Part shown: piece after piece, positions 9,416 through 20,474 of the stretch
How the letters are laid out: each line of letters opens with the position of its first letter
Numbering within the stretch: the first letter of the stretch is position 1
Assembly (NCBI RefSeq): GCF_009469605.1
Contig: NZ_SSXU01000005.1
Location: forward strand, 141,857 to 205,856
Direction: 5' to 3'
Length of the DNA: 64,000 nt
From: Zoogloea sp. 1C4
GTDB taxonomy: Bacteria; Pseudomonadota; Gammaproteobacteria; Burkholderiales; Rhodocyclaceae
Notes under the pieces: model-generated
What the model was told of the DNA's origin: nothing
The model's database searches: none
Seen by the model: the letters and a program-made list of their open reading frames with translations, nothing else
Made by a program: the position numbers and the translations under genes

Positions 9416-10711
9416 ATGAGCAAGACCCTCCAGGCCGTCCGCGGGATGAACGACATCCTGCCCGAAGAGGCCGAAACCTGGGAGCACTTCGAGGACATCG
9501 TCCGCGACTGGCTGCACAGCTACGGTTACCGTCCCATCCGCATGCCCATCGTCGAGCCGACGCCGCTGTTCAAGCGCGCCATCGGTGAAGTGACCGACAT
9601 CGTCGAGAAGGAGATGTACTCCTTCGAGGACGCCCTCAACGGCGAACACCTCACCCTGCGCCCGGAAGGCACCGCCTCCTGCGTGCGCGCCGCGATCCAG
9701 CACAACCTGCTGTTCGGCCAGCCGCGCCGGCTGTACTACCACGGCCCGATGTTCCGTCACGAGCGGCCCCAGAAGGGGCGTTACCGCCAGTTCCATCAGA
9801 TCGGCGTCGAGGCCCTCGGTTTCGACGGTCCGGACATCGACGCCGAGCACATCCTGATGTGTGCGCGCCTGTGGGACGACCTGGGCCTCGAAGACGTCAA
9901 GCTGGAGATCAACTCCCTTGGCAGCAGCGAAGAACGCGCCGCCCACCGGGCCGCGCTGATCGCCTATCTCGAGCAGCACAAGGACAGCCTCGACGAGGAT
10001 GGCCAGCGCCGGCTCTACACCAACCCGCTGCGCATCCTCGACACCAAGAACCCGGATCTTCAGGCCATCGTCGAAGGGGCCCCCAAGCTGGCCGAGTTCC
10101 TGGGCGAGGAATCCCTCAAGCATTTCGACGGCGTGCAGACCATCCTCAAGGATGCCGGGCTGCCGTATCGCATAAACCACCGCCTGGTGCGCGGGCTGGA
10201 TTACTACAACCGCACGGTGTTCGAGTGGGTCACCACCCGCCTCGGCGCCCAGGGCACCATCTGTGCCGGCGGTCGCTACGATGGCCTGGTGGCTCAGCTC
10301 GGTGGCAAGCCGGCGCCGGCAGCCGGTTTCGCGATGGGTGTCGAGCGTCTGCTCGCCCTGTGGCAGGAGTGTGGTGGTGAAGCCCAGCGCCTCGTGCCGG
10401 ATGTCTACCTCGTCCACGCCGGCGAGGCAGCCCAGCGGGCTGCCTTCCGGGTTGCCGAAGCGCTCCGTGGCACGGGCTTCGCGGTCACCCTGCACTGCGG
10501 TGGCGGCAGCTTCAAGTCCCAGATGAAACGCGCCGATGCCTCCGGCGCGCCGTTTGCCGTGGTGATCGGCGACGACGAAGCCGCAGCCGGCGAGGTGAGC
10601 CTCAAGCCCCTGCGTGACGGTGGCGAACAGATTCGCGTGCCCATGGACACGCTCCCCGAAACCCTGGCTGACCGCCTACTAGATTCGGAAGAAGACGATG
10701 GCTGCATTTGA
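9416..10711 (+). CDS. hisS: Histidyl-tRNA synthetase
   Basis: 431 residues. Class II synthetase: motif 2 region [21 protein letters not shown], histidine-binding signature [15 protein letters not shown] and GGRYDGL are all present, followed by a C-terminal anticodon-binding domain. It charges tRNA-His in the cytoplasm. An AAAAGGAATC ribosome site precedes the ATG. The end overlaps the next gene by 14 bases, suggesting coupled translation with yfgM. Confidence 0.97.
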   Translation: MSKTLQAVRGMNDILPEEAETWEHFEDIVRDWLHSYGYRPIRMPIVEPTPLFKRAIGEVTDIVEKEMYSFEDALNGEHLTLRPEGTASCVRAAIQHNLLFGQPRRLYYHGPMFRHERPQKGRYRQFHQIGVEALGFDGPDIDAEHILMCARLWDDLGLEDVKLEINSLGSSEERAAHRAALIAYLEQHKDSLDEDGQRRLYTNPLRILDTKNPDLQAIVEGAPKLAEFLGEESLKHFDGVQTILKDAGLPYRINHRLVRGLDYYNRTVFEWVTTRLGAQGTICAGGRYDGLVAQLGGKPAPAAGFAMGVERLLALWQECGGEAQRLVPDVYLVHAGEAAQRAAFRVAEALRGTGFAVTLHCGGGSFKSQMKRADASGAPFAVVIGDDEAAAGEVSLKPLRDGGEQIRVPMDTLPETLADRLLDSEEDDGCI

Positions 10712-11351
10712 CCTCGAAGAGCAGGAACAGATTTCCCAGATCAAGGGCTGGTGGGAACAGTACGGCAAGCTGGTGACGACCCTCGCGGTCGCCGCCGCGC
10801 TGGCTTCGGTCGGCTGGCAGGGCTGGAACTGGTACAAGGGCAAGCAGGTCGCCGAGGCGTCCGCGCTCTACGATCAGCTTCAGACTGCGGCGGCCGAGCA
10901 CAACGCGCCGAAGGTCCGCGAGGTTGCAGGAGCGTTGCTCGAAAAGTTCAGCGGCACGGCCTACGCCGATCTGGCGGCCCTGCTGTCGGCCAAGGTCCAG
11001 GCCGAGGCCGGTGATCTGAAGAACGCTCGCGCGCCGCTGGCCTGGGCCGCAGAAAAGGCCAGCGATCCCGCCCTGCGCGATCTCGCCCGCCTGCGTCTGG
11101 CGAGCGTGATGCTCGACGACAAGGCCTACGACGAAGCCCTGGCCCAACTCCAGACCGCTCCGGACGAAAGCCTGGCCGCCCGCTTCGCCGATCTGAAGGG
11201 CGACATCCTGGTTGCCCAGGGCAAGAAGGAAGAAGCCCGCGCTGCGTACAAGACCGTCGTTTCCAGCCTCGAATCCGCCACCAAGGCCGAATCGGTCACG
11301 CTCCGCGAGATCGCCCAGGCCAAGCTCGATGCGGTTGGGGGTGCCCAATGA
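10698..11351 (+). CDS. yfgM: YfgM-family membrane-anchored TPR protein
   Basis: 217 residues: an N-terminal acidic segment, one membrane helix at about 29-44 ([18 protein letters not shown]), then periplasmic TPR-like helices. This matches the YfgM/UPF0070 family, an ancillary SecYEG-associated periplasmic chaperone component in E. coli. The position between hisS and bamB is the same as in E. coli. It overlaps hisS by 14 bases and bamB by 4. Confidence 0.87.
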   Translation: MAAFDLEEQEQISQIKGWWEQYGKLVTTLAVAAALASVGWQGWNWYKGKQVAEASALYDQLQTAAAEHNAPKVREVAGALLEKFSGTAYADLAALLSAKVQAEAGDLKNARAPLAWAAEKASDPALRDLARLRLASVMLDDKAYDEALAQLQTAPDESLAARFADLKGDILVAQGKKEEARAAYKTVVSSLESATKAESVTLREIAQAKLDAVGGAQ

Positions 11352-12481
11352 AAGCCCCGCAACGGGCGTTGATCGTCGTCGCTGCGCTGGCGCTGGGTGC
11401 GTGCAGTTCGCTCAACCCGTTCTCCAGCAGCGGCAAGCTGCCCGCCCTCACGCCCATCACCAGTCCGGTGGCGACAAGTGAGGCATGGCGTGTGCGCGTC
11501 GGCAATACCGGCGTGTACGTGCTTCAGCCGGCGATCGTCGGTGACGCCGTCTTCGCCGCTGGCGATGGCGATGTGGTGCGCCTCGACAACGGCCGCGTGC
11601 GCTGGAAGACGCCCCTCAAGGTGACGATTTCCGGCGGTGTCGGCAGTGACGGCAGCCTGGTTGTCGTCGGTACGCCGAAGGGCGAAGTGATCGCCCTCGA
11701 CGCCAACAGCGGGCAGGTCAAATGGCGCGTTCCGGTGAACGCCGAGGTGCTCGCCGCCCCGGCCGTCTCGAACGGTCTGGTCGTTGTGCGTAGTGCCGAC
11801 AGCCGCCTGTTCGGGCTCGATTCTGCGGATGGGCGTCAGCGCTGGGTTTATCAGCGTGCCACGCCGCCGCTGTCGCTGCGTAACTCTGCCGGCGTGTTGC
11901 TCGAGAGCAACGTGATCCTGGCGGGCTTTCCTGGCGGCAAGCTGGCGGCGGTCAGCCCCGCAAACGGCAGCCTGATGTGGGAAGGTACGGTGGCGATCCC
12001 CCGCGGCGCGACCGAACTCGAGCGCATGTCCGACATCACCAGCCTGCCCGTGATGGGCTCCCGCGCCACTTGTGCGGTGGCTTACCAGGGGCGCATCGCC
12101 TGCTTCGACATGAGCAATGGTTCCACCCTGTGGACCCGCGATCTGTCCAGCTCGAAGGGGCTGGATCTGGACGACAGCCAGGTCTTCGTGACCGACGACA
12201 AGGGCGCCGTGCTGGCGCTCGACATCGGTAGCGGCGCCAGCGCCTGGAAGCAGGATCAGCTCGCCGGACGTGGCACCGGGCGTCCCCGGGTCATCAACGA
12301 TTATTACGTGGTCGTCGGCGATGCCGAAGGCTATGTCCATCTGCTGCGCAAGGACGACGGCAGGCTGGTGGGGCGTCTTCGGCCCGCATCCAGTCCCGTC
12401 CTCGCCGACCCGCAACGTGCAGGCGGCAGCGTCGTCATCCAGACGCGTGACGGCAACGTCGCAGCCGTCGGCGTTCAATAA
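11348..12481 (+). CDS. bamB: Outer-membrane assembly lipoprotein BamB
   Basis: 377 residues. Lipoprotein signal with lipobox LALGAC, then repeated PQQ-type beta-propeller blades (GSLVVVGTPKGEVIALDANSGQ and similar). BamB is the propeller lipoprotein of the BAM complex, which folds beta-barrel proteins into the outer membrane. The ATG overlaps the yfgM stop by 4 bases. der follows 15 bases later, giving the common yfgM-bamB-der order. Confidence 0.94.
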   Translation: MKAPQRALIVVAALALGACSSLNPFSSSGKLPALTPITSPVATSEAWRVRVGNTGVYVLQPAIVGDAVFAAGDGDVVRLDNGRVRWKTPLKVTISGGVGSDGSLVVVGTPKGEVIALDANSGQVKWRVPVNAEVLAAPAVSNGLVVVRSADSRLFGLDSADGRQRWVYQRATPPLSLRNSAGVLLESNVILAGFPGGKLAAVSPANGSLMWEGTVAIPRGATELERMSDITSLPVMGSRATCAVAYQGRIACFDMSNGSTLWTRDLSSSKGLDLDDSQVFVTDDKGAVLALDIGSGASAWKQDQLAGRGTGRPRVINDYYVVVGDAEGYVHLLRKDDGRLVGRLRPASSPVLADPQRAGGSVVIQTRDGNVAAVGVQ

Positions 12482-12496
12482 CGGAGTCGCCCACGC

Positions 12497-13825
12497 GTGA
12501 AACCCACCCTAGTCCTCGTCGGACGCCCCAATGTGGGCAAGTCCACCCTGTTCAATCGCCTCACGAAGACCCGGGATGCCCTCGTGGCCGATTTTCCCGG
12601 GCTCACCCGCGATCGTCGCTACGGTCTCGGCCGTGCCGCGGAGCGGGAATTCCTCGTGGTGGATACCGCCGGTTTCGACCCGGTGGCCAAGGAAGGCATC
12701 GTCCATGAGATGGCCAAGCAGGCCGAGCAGGCCATCGCCGAAGCCGATGCGCTGCTGTTCATGGTGGATGCCCGCAGCGGCCTGACGCCCCACGACGAGC
12801 AGATCGCCGTCCGCCTGCGCCGTGCCGGCCGGCCGACCTTCCTGGTCGTGAACAAGGCCGAAGGCATGAACCGCGCGATGGTCTCTGCCGAGTTCCATCA
12901 GCTTGGTCTGGGTGATCCGCTGTGCATCTCGTCGGCCCACGGTGACAACGTCACGTCCCTGATGGAGCTGATCCTCGAGAGCTTCCCGGAAGATCCGGAA
13001 GACGACGAAGCTTCGTCGTCCGGTCCGCGGGTCGCCATTGTCGGTCGCCCCAATGTGGGCAAGTCCACGCTGGTGAATACGCTGATCGGCGAAGAGCGGG
13101 TGATCGCATTCGACATGCCCGGCACGACCCGCGATGCCATCGAGGTGCCTTTCGAGCGCAACGGCCAGCACTACACGCTGATCGACACTGCCGGTCTGCG
13201 CAAGCGCGGCAAGGTCTTCGAGGCCGTCGAGAAGTTCTCGGTCATCAAGACCCTGCAGGCCGTCGAGCAGGCCAATGTCGTAGTGCTTGTCCTCGATGCC
13301 AGCCAGGAGATCTCCGACCAGGACGCCCACATCGGCGGCTTTGTCGTCGAGGCGGGCAGGGCACTGGTTGTTGCGGTCAACAAGTGGGATTCGGTGGATG
13401 ATTACCGCCGTCAGCGCATCAAGGAAGACATCGAACGCAAGCTGCCTTTTCTGGGCTTTGCGCGTTTCCTTTATGTTTCCGCGTTGAAGGGGCAGGGGAT
13501 CGTCCCGATGCTGAAGGCTGTCGATGGTGCCTATGCAGCCGCGATGACCAAGCTTGCAACCCCCAAGCTCACCCGCCTGCTGCTCGACGCGGTGCTCAAG
13601 CAGCAACCGCCGCGCCACGGCGGTTTCCGGCCCAAGATGCGCTACGCCCACCAGGGCGGGATGAATCCGCCGGTGATCGTGGTGCACGGCAGTGCGCTCG
13701 ACAACGTGTCTGCGTCATATACTCGTTACCTTGAACGCACCTTCCTGGAGGCGTTCAAGCTGCAAGGAACGCCCCTGAGGATACAATTCAGGTCGTCCCA
13801 CAACCCCTACGCCAACAGGGATTGA
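12497..13825 (+). CDS. der: Ribosome-assembly GTPase Der (EngA)
   Basis: 442 residues with the diagnostic pair of tandem GTPase domains: two copies of GRPNVGKST (residues 8-16 and about 184-192), each with a DTAG switch, and a C-terminal KH-like domain ending in [13 protein letters not shown]. Der acts in 50S subunit maturation. Start is GTG 12497; an in-frame alternative is not evident. It closes the hisS-der run, and a promoter for hfq follows in the next gap. Confidence 0.96.
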   Translation: MKPTLVLVGRPNVGKSTLFNRLTKTRDALVADFPGLTRDRRYGLGRAAEREFLVVDTAGFDPVAKEGIVHEMAKQAEQAIAEADALLFMVDARSGLTPHDEQIAVRLRRAGRPTFLVVNKAEGMNRAMVSAEFHQLGLGDPLCISSAHGDNVTSLMELILESFPEDPEDDEASSSGPRVAIVGRPNVGKSTLVNTLIGEERVIAFDMPGTTRDAIEVPFERNGQHYTLIDTAGLRKRGKVFEAVEKFSVIKTLQAVEQANVVVLVLDASQEISDQDAHIGGFVVEAGRALVVAVNKWDSVDDYRRQRIKEDIERKLPFLGFARFLYVSALKGQGIVPMLKAVDGAYAAAMTKLATPKLTRLLLDAVLKQQPPRHGGFRPKMRYAHQGGMNPPVIVVHGSALDNVSASYTRYLERTFLEAFKLQGTPLRIQFRSSHNPYANRD

Positions 13826-13887
13826 CGAACCGATTTCCACACCAACAGCGATCCTCGGTGCTAATGTGGCACTGCAGCAAGTCGCTC

Positions 13888-13893
13888 TATAAT
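13888..13893 (+). promoter_or_regulatory. -10 element of the hfq promoter
   Basis: A perfect TATAAT lies 32 bases before the hfq ATG in an AT-rich stretch that contrasts with the GC-rich surroundings. A -35 at normal spacing is poor (TGTGGC). A GAGG ribosome site lies at 13913-13916. Confidence 0.5.
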
Positions 13894-13924
13894 TATTCAA
13901 AACTACAACCATAGAGGTTCTACC

Positions 13925-14167
13925 ATGAGCAACAAGGGGCAACTCCTTCAAGACCCATTCCTCAACGCCCTGCGGCGCGAACACGTGCCGGTTTCGATCT
14001 ACCTCGTGAATGGCATCAAGCTGCAGGGGCAGGTCGAGTCCTTCGATCAGTACGTTGTCCTCCTGAAGAACACCGTCACCCAGATGGTCTACAAGCACGC
14101 CATCTCCACCGTGGTGCCGGCTCGCCCCGTCAATATCCAGCAGGAACAGAACGAGGCCGCAAGCTGA
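13925..14167 (+). CDS. hfq: RNA chaperone Hfq
   Basis: 80 residues, with the Sm1 and Sm2 motifs ([21 protein letters not shown] and [10 protein letters not shown]) and the usual N-terminal QDPFLN. Hfq forms a hexamer that binds small RNAs and mRNAs and promotes their pairing. The C-terminal tail is short, as in betaproteobacteria. It is followed by hflX, the conserved hfq-hflX-hflK-hflC order. Hfq would be the partner of the small-RNA candidates reported here. Confidence 0.97.
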   Translation: MSNKGQLLQDPFLNALRREHVPVSIYLVNGIKLQGQVESFDQYVVLLKNTVTQMVYKHAISTVVPARPVNIQQEQNEAAS

Positions 14168-14218
14168 TCGGGCTGATGATCTGGCCCGTTCGCGGCCAAC
14201 ACGAATCCGGGGCCCGGC

Positions 14219-15352
14219 ATGCTTGAACGGCCGGCCTCGGGTACGCGGGCACTCCTTGTTCAGGTCGATTTCGGTCAGGGCGGGATAGAAGAACGTCTTT
14301 CTGAAGTGTCGCTGCTGGCCGAAAGCGCCGGAGCGACCGTTGTCGGTGTCGTCCAGGGACGTCGTCAGGCGCCCGATCCGGCCCATTACGTGGGCAAGGG
14401 CAAGGCCGAGGAGATCGGTCTGGTGGCCCGGATGAACGAGGCCGACATCGTCATCTTCAACCACGACATCACCGCGGCGCAGCAGCGCAATCTCGAGCGC
14501 AAGCTCAACTGCCGGGTTGTCGACCGCTCGGCGCTGATCCTCGACATCTTCGCCCTGCGTGCCAAGAGCCACGAGGGCAAGCTTCAGGTTGAACTCGCCC
14601 AGCTGCAGCATCTGTCCACCCGCCTCGTGCGCGGCTGGACTCACCTTGAACGCCAGAAGGGGGGTATCGGCCTGCGTGGTCCGGGTGAGAAGCAGCTCGA
14701 AACCGACCGCCGCCTGCTGGGTGAGCGCGTCAAGCTGCTCAAGGACCGTCTCGCCAAGCTCGAGCGCCAGCGTTCGGTCCGCCGACGCGCTAGGGAGCGC
14801 CGGGATGTCCTGTCGGTTTCCCTCGTCGGTTATACCAACGCGGGCAAATCCACGTTGTTCAATGCCCTGACGAAGGCCGGCGCCTATGCCGCCGATCAGC
14901 TGTTCGCCACGCTGGATACCACGTCCCGGCGGCTTTATTTGGGTGAGGCCGGGAACATCGTGCTGTCCGATACGGTCGGATTCATCCGTGATCTGCCGCA
15001 TTCGCTGGTGGCTGCCTTCCACGCAACACTCGAGGAAACGGCAGCTGCCGACCTCCTGCTGCATGTGGTGGATTCGGCCAGTGAAGATCGGGAAGGGCAA
15101 ATCGCCGCGGTCAATTCGGTGCTGGAAGAGATCGGCGCCGGCACCCTTCCTCAGATCCAGGTCTGGAACAAGATCGACGCCACGCTGGCGAGTCCGGAGG
15201 TCCAGCAGGATGCTTGTGGTAAGATCACGCGCGTTTTGCTCAGCGCCCGCACCGGCGAAGGGCTCGAGTTGCTGCGTCAGGTTCTGACCGACGTGGCGCT
15301 GGAACACAAGGCAGCCTTGGCTGCCGCATCGGAAAGTCCGGAACCCTTTTGA
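14219..15352 (+). CDS. hflX: Ribosome-associated GTPase HflX
   Basis: 377 residues. N-terminal HflX domain with HYVGKGKAEEI, a coiled-coil region rich in Arg and Glu around residues 165-200, and an Obg-like G domain with GYTNAGKSTLF (P-loop) and SDTVGFIRDLP. HflX rescues and splits stalled ribosomes under heat stress. It starts 51 bases after hfq and is probably co-transcribed with it. Confidence 0.96.
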   Translation: MLERPASGTRALLVQVDFGQGGIEERLSEVSLLAESAGATVVGVVQGRRQAPDPAHYVGKGKAEEIGLVARMNEADIVIFNHDITAAQQRNLERKLNCRVVDRSALILDIFALRAKSHEGKLQVELAQLQHLSTRLVRGWTHLERQKGGIGLRGPGEKQLETDRRLLGERVKLLKDRLAKLERQRSVRRRARERRDVLSVSLVGYTNAGKSTLFNALTKAGAYAADQLFATLDTTSRRLYLGEAGNIVLSDTVGFIRDLPHSLVAAFHATLEETAAADLLLHVVDSASEDREGQIAAVNSVLEEIGAGTLPQIQVWNKIDATLASPEVQQDACGKITRVLLSARTGEGLELLRQVLTDVALEHKAALAAASESPEPF

Positions 15353-15410
15353 GGGGGCTGGGCTTCAACCATTCCCGGAGCGGATTATTACTGTGATCTC
15401 AGGCATCCTC

Positions 15411-16685
15411 ATGTCTCTCAACGATCCCAAATGGGGCAATCGCGGCGGCGGCGACAATCGCGGCGGCGGCGACAATCAGGGTCCGCCCGATCTCGAAGAG
15501 CTCTGGCGCGACTTCAACCGGCGGCTGTCCGGCATGTTCGGGCGCAGTGGTGGCCCGGGCAACGGTGGGTCCGGCGGTGACGGCGGCAATCGCCTGCCCG
15601 AGATGAACTTCCGTCAGTTCGGGGGCGGCATCGGCCTGATCGCGGCGTTCGCGGCAGTGATCTGGCTGGCGAGCGGTTTCTATATCGTCGATGCAAGCCA
15701 GCGGGGCATCGTCCTGCAGTTCGGCCGCTTCATTGAGGCGACCGAGCCGGGCCTGCGCTGGCGTATGCCGTATCCGATCCAGACCCACGAGCTGGTGAAT
15801 CTCACCGGCGTGCGTACCGTCGAGATCGGCTACCGCGGCTCCGAGCGCAACAAGGTGCTCAAGGAAGCCCTGATGCTGACGGACGATGAGAACATCGTGA
15901 ACATCCAGTTCGCGGTGCAGTACATCCTGAAGGATCCGCAGCAGTACCTCTTCAACAACCGCAATGCGGATGACTCCGTGATCCAGGCGGCCGAAACCGC
16001 GGTGCGCGAGATTGTCGGCAAGAGCAAGATGGACTTCGTGCTCTACGAAGGTCGCGAGCAGGTTGCCGCCAACGCCCAGAAGCTCACCCAGGACATCCTC
16101 GACCGCTACGCCACCGGGATCCAGGTCAGCAAGGTGACGATGCAGAACGCCCAGCCGCCGGAGCAGGTGCAGTCGGCTTTCGACGATGCCGTGAAGGCGG
16201 GCCAGGATCGTGAGCGTCAGAAAAACGAAGGCCAGGCCTACGCCAACGACGTGATTCCCCGCGCCCGTGGTGCGGCCTCGCGCCTGATGGAAGAGGCCGA
16301 TGCCCACAAGAACCGCGTGGTGGCCCAGGCCGAGGGCGATGCGTCGCGCTTCAAGCAGATCTACGCCGAATACGCCAAGGCGCCCGAAGTGACCCGTCAG
16401 CGGATGTACCTCGAAACCATGCAGCAGGTGTTTACCAATTCGTCCAAGGTGCTGGTGGATACCAGGAGCAGCAGCAACTTGCTGAGCCTGCCGCTCGACA
16501 AGCTGATCCAGGCCACCGCCGCGCAGACGCCGGCCGCCGTGGTTGGCGATCCGGCTGCTGCTGCGGCGCGTCCGGCCCAGATGCCGGCAGTGGTCGAGGG
16601 CGCCGCTCCGCCTCGGCCGGATGCCCTTTCGGGTGAAGCGCGTACCCGGGAATCCACCCGCAACCGTGAGCGGGGAGATCGCTGA
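15411..16685 (+). CDS. hflK: Protease modulator HflK
   Basis: 424 residues from ATG 15411; a GTG at 15393 would add six residues, but homologues usually begin MSLNDPxWG. The N-terminus is Gly/Asn-rich with repeated RGGGDN, followed by a membrane helix (about 79-95) and a SPFH/band-7 domain. With HflC it forms the membrane cage around FtsH that modulates proteolysis. A Pro/Ala-rich tail ends the protein. Its stop overlaps the hflC ATG. Confidence 0.95.
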   Translation: MSLNDPKWGNRGGGDNRGGGDNQGPPDLEELWRDFNRRLSGMFGRSGGPGNGGSGGDGGNRLPEMNFRQFGGGIGLIAAFAAVIWLASGFYIVDASQRGIVLQFGRFIEATEPGLRWRMPYPIQTHELVNLTGVRTVEIGYRGSERNKVLKEALMLTDDENIVNIQFAVQYILKDPQQYLFNNRNADDSVIQAAETAVREIVGKSKMDFVLYEGREQVAANAQKLTQDILDRYATGIQVSKVTMQNAQPPEQVQSAFDDAVKAGQDRERQKNEGQAYANDVIPRARGAASRLMEEADAHKNRVVAQAEGDASRFKQIYAEYAKAPEVTRQRMYLETMQQVFTNSSKVLVDTRSSSNLLSLPLDKLIQATAAQTPAAVVGDPAAAAARPAQMPAVVEGAAPPRPDALSGEARTRESTRNRERGDR

Positions 16686-17602
16686 TGCGTGACCGTCTTC
16701 CATTCTTCGCAGGCGTCGGCCTGTTCGTCTTCGCGATCCTCTCGATGAGTCTGTTCACGGTGGATCAGCGTCAGCACGCGCTGGTCTTCCAGCTGGGTGA
16801 AGTGAAGGGTCAGATCAGTGAGCCTGGCCTGCACCTGAAGATTCCGCTCATCCAGAACGTGCGGTATTTCGACAAGCGCATCCTCACGCTGGATACGTCC
16901 GAGCCCGAGCGTTTCATCACTTCCGAAAAGAAGAACGTGCTGGTCGACCTGTTCGTGAAGTGGCGGATCGTCGATCCCAAGCTTTACTACATCTCGGTTG
17001 GCGGTGATGAAACCCGTGCCAAGACCCGCCTTGAGCAGACCGTCAATGCCGGCCTGCGGGAGGAGTTCGGCAAGCGCACCGTGCATGAAGTGGTGTCCGG
17101 CGAGCGGGACAAGATCATGGACGAGATGCGCAGCAAGGCGGATCTCGACGCCCGCAAGATCGGCGTCCAGATCGTCGATGTACGCCTCAAGCGCGTTGAT
17201 CTGCCGGCCGAAGTTTCCGAATCCGTCTATCGCCGGATGGAAGCCGAGCGTAAGCGGGTTGCCAACGAGCTGCGTTCCCAGGGCGGTGCCGAGGCTGAGA
17301 AGATCAAGGCTGATGCCGACAAGCAGCGCGAGGTGATCCTTGCCGAGGCTTATCGGGATGCCCAGAAGATCAAGGGCGAGGGCGATGCCAAGGCGTCGAC
17401 GATCTATGCCCAGGCTTTTGGCCAGAGCCCCGAGTTCTATGCCTTCTACCGTAGCCTCGAAGCCTACCGTAGCACCTTCAAGAGCAAGTCCGACGTGATG
17501 GTGATCGAGCCGAACTCTGATTTCTTCAAGTATCTCAAGTCGGCGGGTGGTCGCGCGCAGGCTGCGCCGGAGTCGTCAAAGAGCGGCAAGAACGGGAAAT
17601 AA
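16685..17602 (+). CDS. hflC: Protease modulator HflC
   Basis: 305 residues. One N-terminal membrane helix (about 8-25) with the conserved FTVDQRQHALVFQLGE, then a band-7/SPFH domain with a coiled-coil Arg/Glu-rich segment. Partner of HflK in the FtsH-regulating complex on the periplasmic face of the inner membrane. The start overlaps the hflK stop, and the stop overlaps the next ATG (TAATG), so hflK, hflC and the DUF2065 gene are coupled. Confidence 0.95.
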   Translation: MRDRLPFFAGVGLFVFAILSMSLFTVDQRQHALVFQLGEVKGQISEPGLHLKIPLIQNVRYFDKRILTLDTSEPERFITSEKKNVLVDLFVKWRIVDPKLYYISVGGDETRAKTRLEQTVNAGLREEFGKRTVHEVVSGERDKIMDEMRSKADLDARKIGVQIVDVRLKRVDLPAEVSESVYRRMEAERKRVANELRSQGGAEAEKIKADADKQREVILAEAYRDAQKIKGEGDAKASTIYAQAFGQSPEFYAFYRSLEAYRSTFKSKSDVMVIEPNSDFFKYLKSAGGRAQAAPESSKSGKNGK

Positions 17603-17787
17603 TGGGGCGTTCCCTGATCCTCGCGTTTGCCTTGATGCTGGTGCTCGAGGGCATCATCCCCTTCGTTGCACCAGCCACCTGGCGGGAGACTTTCACCCGC
17701 CTGCTCCGGCTGGCCGACGGGCAGATCCGCTTCGTCGGCCTTGGTTCGATGCTTCTCGGCCTCGTCATTTTGTTAGTCTTTACCTGA
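17602..17787 (+). CDS. DUF2065 small membrane protein
   Basis: 61 residues with two membrane helices separated by a short loop (WRETFTRLLRLADGQIRFVG). This is the DUF2065 family, nearly always found directly after hflC in proteobacteria. Function is not known; the constant linkage suggests a role beside HflKC-FtsH. Its ATG shares a base with the hflC stop. Confidence 0.9.
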   Translation: MGRSLILAFALMLVLEGIIPFVAPATWRETFTRLLRLADGQIRFVGLGSMLLGLVILLVFT

Positions 17788-17799
17788 GGCGCTTTACCC

Positions 17800-18957
17800 A
17801 TGTTGCGTTGGGTTCTACCCGAATACATCCAGGATGCCCTGCCCGCAGAGGCGGCAAAACTGGAAGATCTGCGCCGTCGTCTCCTCGATGCGTTCCGCCT
17901 GAACGGCTACCAGCTCGTTGCTCCGCCGCTGCTCGAATACCTCGAGTCGCTGCTCACGGGCGCTGGACAGGATCTGAATCTCAAGACGCTCAAGCTTGTC
18001 GACCAGCTTTCCGGCCGAACGATGGGCGTGCGCGCCGACATCACGCCGCAGGTGGCGCGGATTGATGCGCATCTGCTCAACCGCAAGGGCGTGGCGCGTC
18101 TGTGCTACTGCGGCAGCGTTGCCCACGCGATGCCCTCGTGCCTGACCGCCACCCGCGAGCCGCTCCAGCTAGGTGCCGAGCTTTATGGCCACGCGGGTAT
18201 CGAGGCGGACGCTGAAGTGATCCGCCTGCTCGCTGAGACACTGCAGATCGCTGGTGTGGGCACGTCCCGCATCGATCTGGGGCACGTCGGGCTGTTCAAG
18301 GCGTTGGCTGGCAAGGCAGGGCTGCTGCCCCAACAGGAAGAAGCGCTCTTCGGCTGCCTGCAGGCAAAGGATCTGCCCGGCCTGCAGGATCTGCTCGGCG
18401 ATATTCCGGGTGAACTGCGCGCGGCGCTGTTTGCGTTGCCGACCCTTTATGGTGGCGCCGAGGTGCTCGCCAAGGCACGCCAGATCATGCCGGCGGACCC
18501 CGAGATTCAGATGGCGCTGAGCGACCTCGAAGAGCTTGCGACCCGTCTGCAAGGCTTGCCGATCAGTTTCGATCTCGCCGACTTGCGTGGATATCACTAC
18601 CACAGCGGGGTGGTTTTTGCGGCCTATGGCGGCAATTCCCCCGTGGCACTGGCGCTGGGTGGTCGTTACGACAGCGTCGGGCGCGCCTTTGGTCGCGGCC
18701 GCCCTGCAACGGGTTTCAGCCTTGATCTGCGGGAGCTTGCCACTCAGGTGGCTGATCCGCTTCCGGCGGGGTCGATCCTCGCGCGGGATGGTGGAGAGCA
18801 GGGTTTTGCCGAGGCGGTCGCGGGTCTGCGCGCCGCCGGCGAGAGTGTGACGATTGAATTGCCCGGCCATGAAGGCACGTGGCGTGAGGCCGGCTGTGAC
18901 CGGCGTCTTGTTCTGCGGGGCGGTGCCTGGCAGGTTGAACCGCTTCAGGGAGAGTAA
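17800..18957 (+). CDS. hisZ: ATP phosphoribosyltransferase regulatory subunit HisZ
   Basis: 385 residues, a catalytically inactive paralogue of histidyl-tRNA synthetase: it keeps the motif 2-like fold ([14 protein letters not shown]) and GGRYDSVG but lacks the synthetase histidine signature LVRGLDYY. HisZ binds the short form of HisG and gives feedback control of histidine synthesis. hisG is not nearby. It sits between DUF2065 and purA, the standard betaproteobacterial location. Confidence 0.93.
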   Translation: MLRWVLPEYIQDALPAEAAKLEDLRRRLLDAFRLNGYQLVAPPLLEYLESLLTGAGQDLNLKTLKLVDQLSGRTMGVRADITPQVARIDAHLLNRKGVARLCYCGSVAHAMPSCLTATREPLQLGAELYGHAGIEADAEVIRLLAETLQIAGVGTSRIDLGHVGLFKALAGKAGLLPQQEEALFGCLQAKDLPGLQDLLGDIPGELRAALFALPTLYGGAEVLAKARQIMPADPEIQMALSDLEELATRLQGLPISFDLADLRGYHYHSGVVFAAYGGNSPVALALGGRYDSVGRAFGRGRPATGFSLDLRELATQVADPLPAGSILARDGGEQGFAEAVAGLRAAGESVTIELPGHEGTWREAGCDRRLVLRGGAWQVEPLQGE

Positions 18958-18961
18958 TCAA

Positions 18962-20272
18962 ATGGCAAAGAACGTAGTGGTTGTCGGTACCCAGTGGGGC
19001 GACGAAGGCAAGGGCAAGATCGTCGACTGGCTCACCGATCAGGCGCAGGGCGTGGTCCGTTTCCAGGGTGGCCACAACGCGGGCCACACGCTGGTCGTCG
19101 GCACGACCGAGTACAAGCTCAACCTGGTGCCGTCCGGCATCGTGCGCGAGGGCGTCGAGTGCTTCATCGGCAACGGTGTGGTGCTGGATGTCCATCACCT
19201 GCTGGCTGAGGTCCGCGGTCTTGAGGCCGGTGGCATCAAGGTGCGTGATCGCCTGAAGATCAGCCCGGGCTGTCCGCTGATCCTCGGCTATCACTCCGCC
19301 GTCGATCGTGCCCGCGAGGCCAAGAAGAGTGCCGGCAGCAAGATCGGCACCACCGGCAAGGGCATCGGCCCCACCTATGAAGACAAGGTGGCCCGCCGTG
19401 CGCTGCGCGTCTACGATCTGCTCGATCCGAAGCGCTTCGCCGAAAAGCTGGCTGAGAACCTCGAATATCACAACTTCGTGCTGACCCAATATCTGGGCGC
19501 CGAGCCGGTCGATTTCCAGACCGAGTTCGACCAAGCCATGGCTGATGCGCAGGAAATCCTGCCGATGGTCACTGACGTGTCGGCCGACCTGTATGCCATC
19601 AACAAGAACGGTGGCAACCTGCTGTTCGAAGGTGCCCAGGGTACGCTGCTCGACATCGACCACGGTACCTATCCGTTCGTCACCTCCAGCAACTGCGTGG
19701 CGGGTCAGGCAGCGGCGGGTTCCGGCGTTGGCCCGGGCCGTCTGCATTACGTGCTGGGCATCACCAAGGCCTACTGCACCCGCGTGGGTGGAGGTCCGTT
19801 CCCGACCGAGCTGGATTTCGAAACCGAAGGCACGCCGGGCTATCAGATGTCCACCGTCGGCCGCGAGTTCGGCACCGTGACGGGGCGCAAGCGCCGCTGC
19901 GGCTGGCTCGATCTGGCAGCCCTCAAGCGCTCGATCATCATCAACGGTGTTTCCGGCCTGTGCATCACCAAGCTGGACGTGCTCGATGGCCTGAAAGAAC
20001 TCAAGCTGTGCGTCGGTTACATGCTCGACGGCAAGCGCATCGATCTGCTGCCGATGGGCTCCGAGGAAGTTGCCCGTTGCGAGCCGATCCTTGAAACCAT
20101 GCCCGGCTGGAGCGGCACCACTTTCGGCGCCCAGACCTGGGATGCGCTGCCGCCGGAGGCCCGCGCCTACCTGCACCGCATTGAGGAAATCTGCGAAGTG
20201 TCGATCGACGTGATCTCGACCGGCCCGGAGCGTGACGAGACCATCCTCAAGCGTCACCCCTTCGGCGCCTGA
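18962..20272 (+). CDS. purA: Adenylosuccinate synthetase
   Basis: 436 residues from ATG 18962, the start giving the canonical N-terminus [20 protein letters not shown]. It converts IMP and aspartate to adenylosuccinate with GTP in AMP biosynthesis. The P-loop-like GDEGKG and GHNAGHT blocks are intact. The open frame continues upstream inside hisZ but has no family similarity there. An AGGGAG ribosome site lies in the hisZ end. It converges with the minus-strand tRNA genes. Confidence 0.97.
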   Translation: MAKNVVVVGTQWGDEGKGKIVDWLTDQAQGVVRFQGGHNAGHTLVVGTTEYKLNLVPSGIVREGVECFIGNGVVLDVHHLLAEVRGLEAGGIKVRDRLKISPGCPLILGYHSAVDRAREAKKSAGSKIGTTGKGIGPTYEDKVARRALRVYDLLDPKRFAEKLAENLEYHNFVLTQYLGAEPVDFQTEFDQAMADAQEILPMVTDVSADLYAINKNGGNLLFEGAQGTLLDIDHGTYPFVTSSNCVAGQAAAGSGVGPGRLHYVLGITKAYCTRVGGGPFPTELDFETEGTPGYQMSTVGREFGTVTGRKRRCGWLDLAALKRSIIINGVSGLCITKLDVLDGLKELKLCVGYMLDGKRIDLLPMGSEEVARCEPILETMPGWSGTTFGAQTWDALPPEARAYLHRIEEICEVSIDVISTGPERDETILKRHPFGA

Positions 20273-20427
20273 TCTCGCGCGTCGTCAAACCTGTCTTGCC
20301 TTGCGGCCCGGTCGGGCTGCTGGGCAGGGTAGGGTACAAGATCCTGAATATCCTCCCGCAAGAATTCCCACTTCCCGGCAAGCGCGTTTCACCGCAGGTG
20401 ATGCGATGTCATGGCGTTGCGTGGCAC

Positions 20428-20463
20428 AAAAACAAAAAGCCGATCGACAAATCGATCGGCTTT
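20428..20463 (-). terminator. Intrinsic terminator of tRNA-Leu copy 1
   Basis: 12-bp inverted repeat AAAGCCGATCGA (20436-20447) / TCGATCGGCTTT (20452-20463); read on the minus strand it is followed by TTGTTTTTG. The same element occurs after tRNA copy 2. Confidence 0.85.
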
Positions 20464-20474
20464 CCGGTGTATTC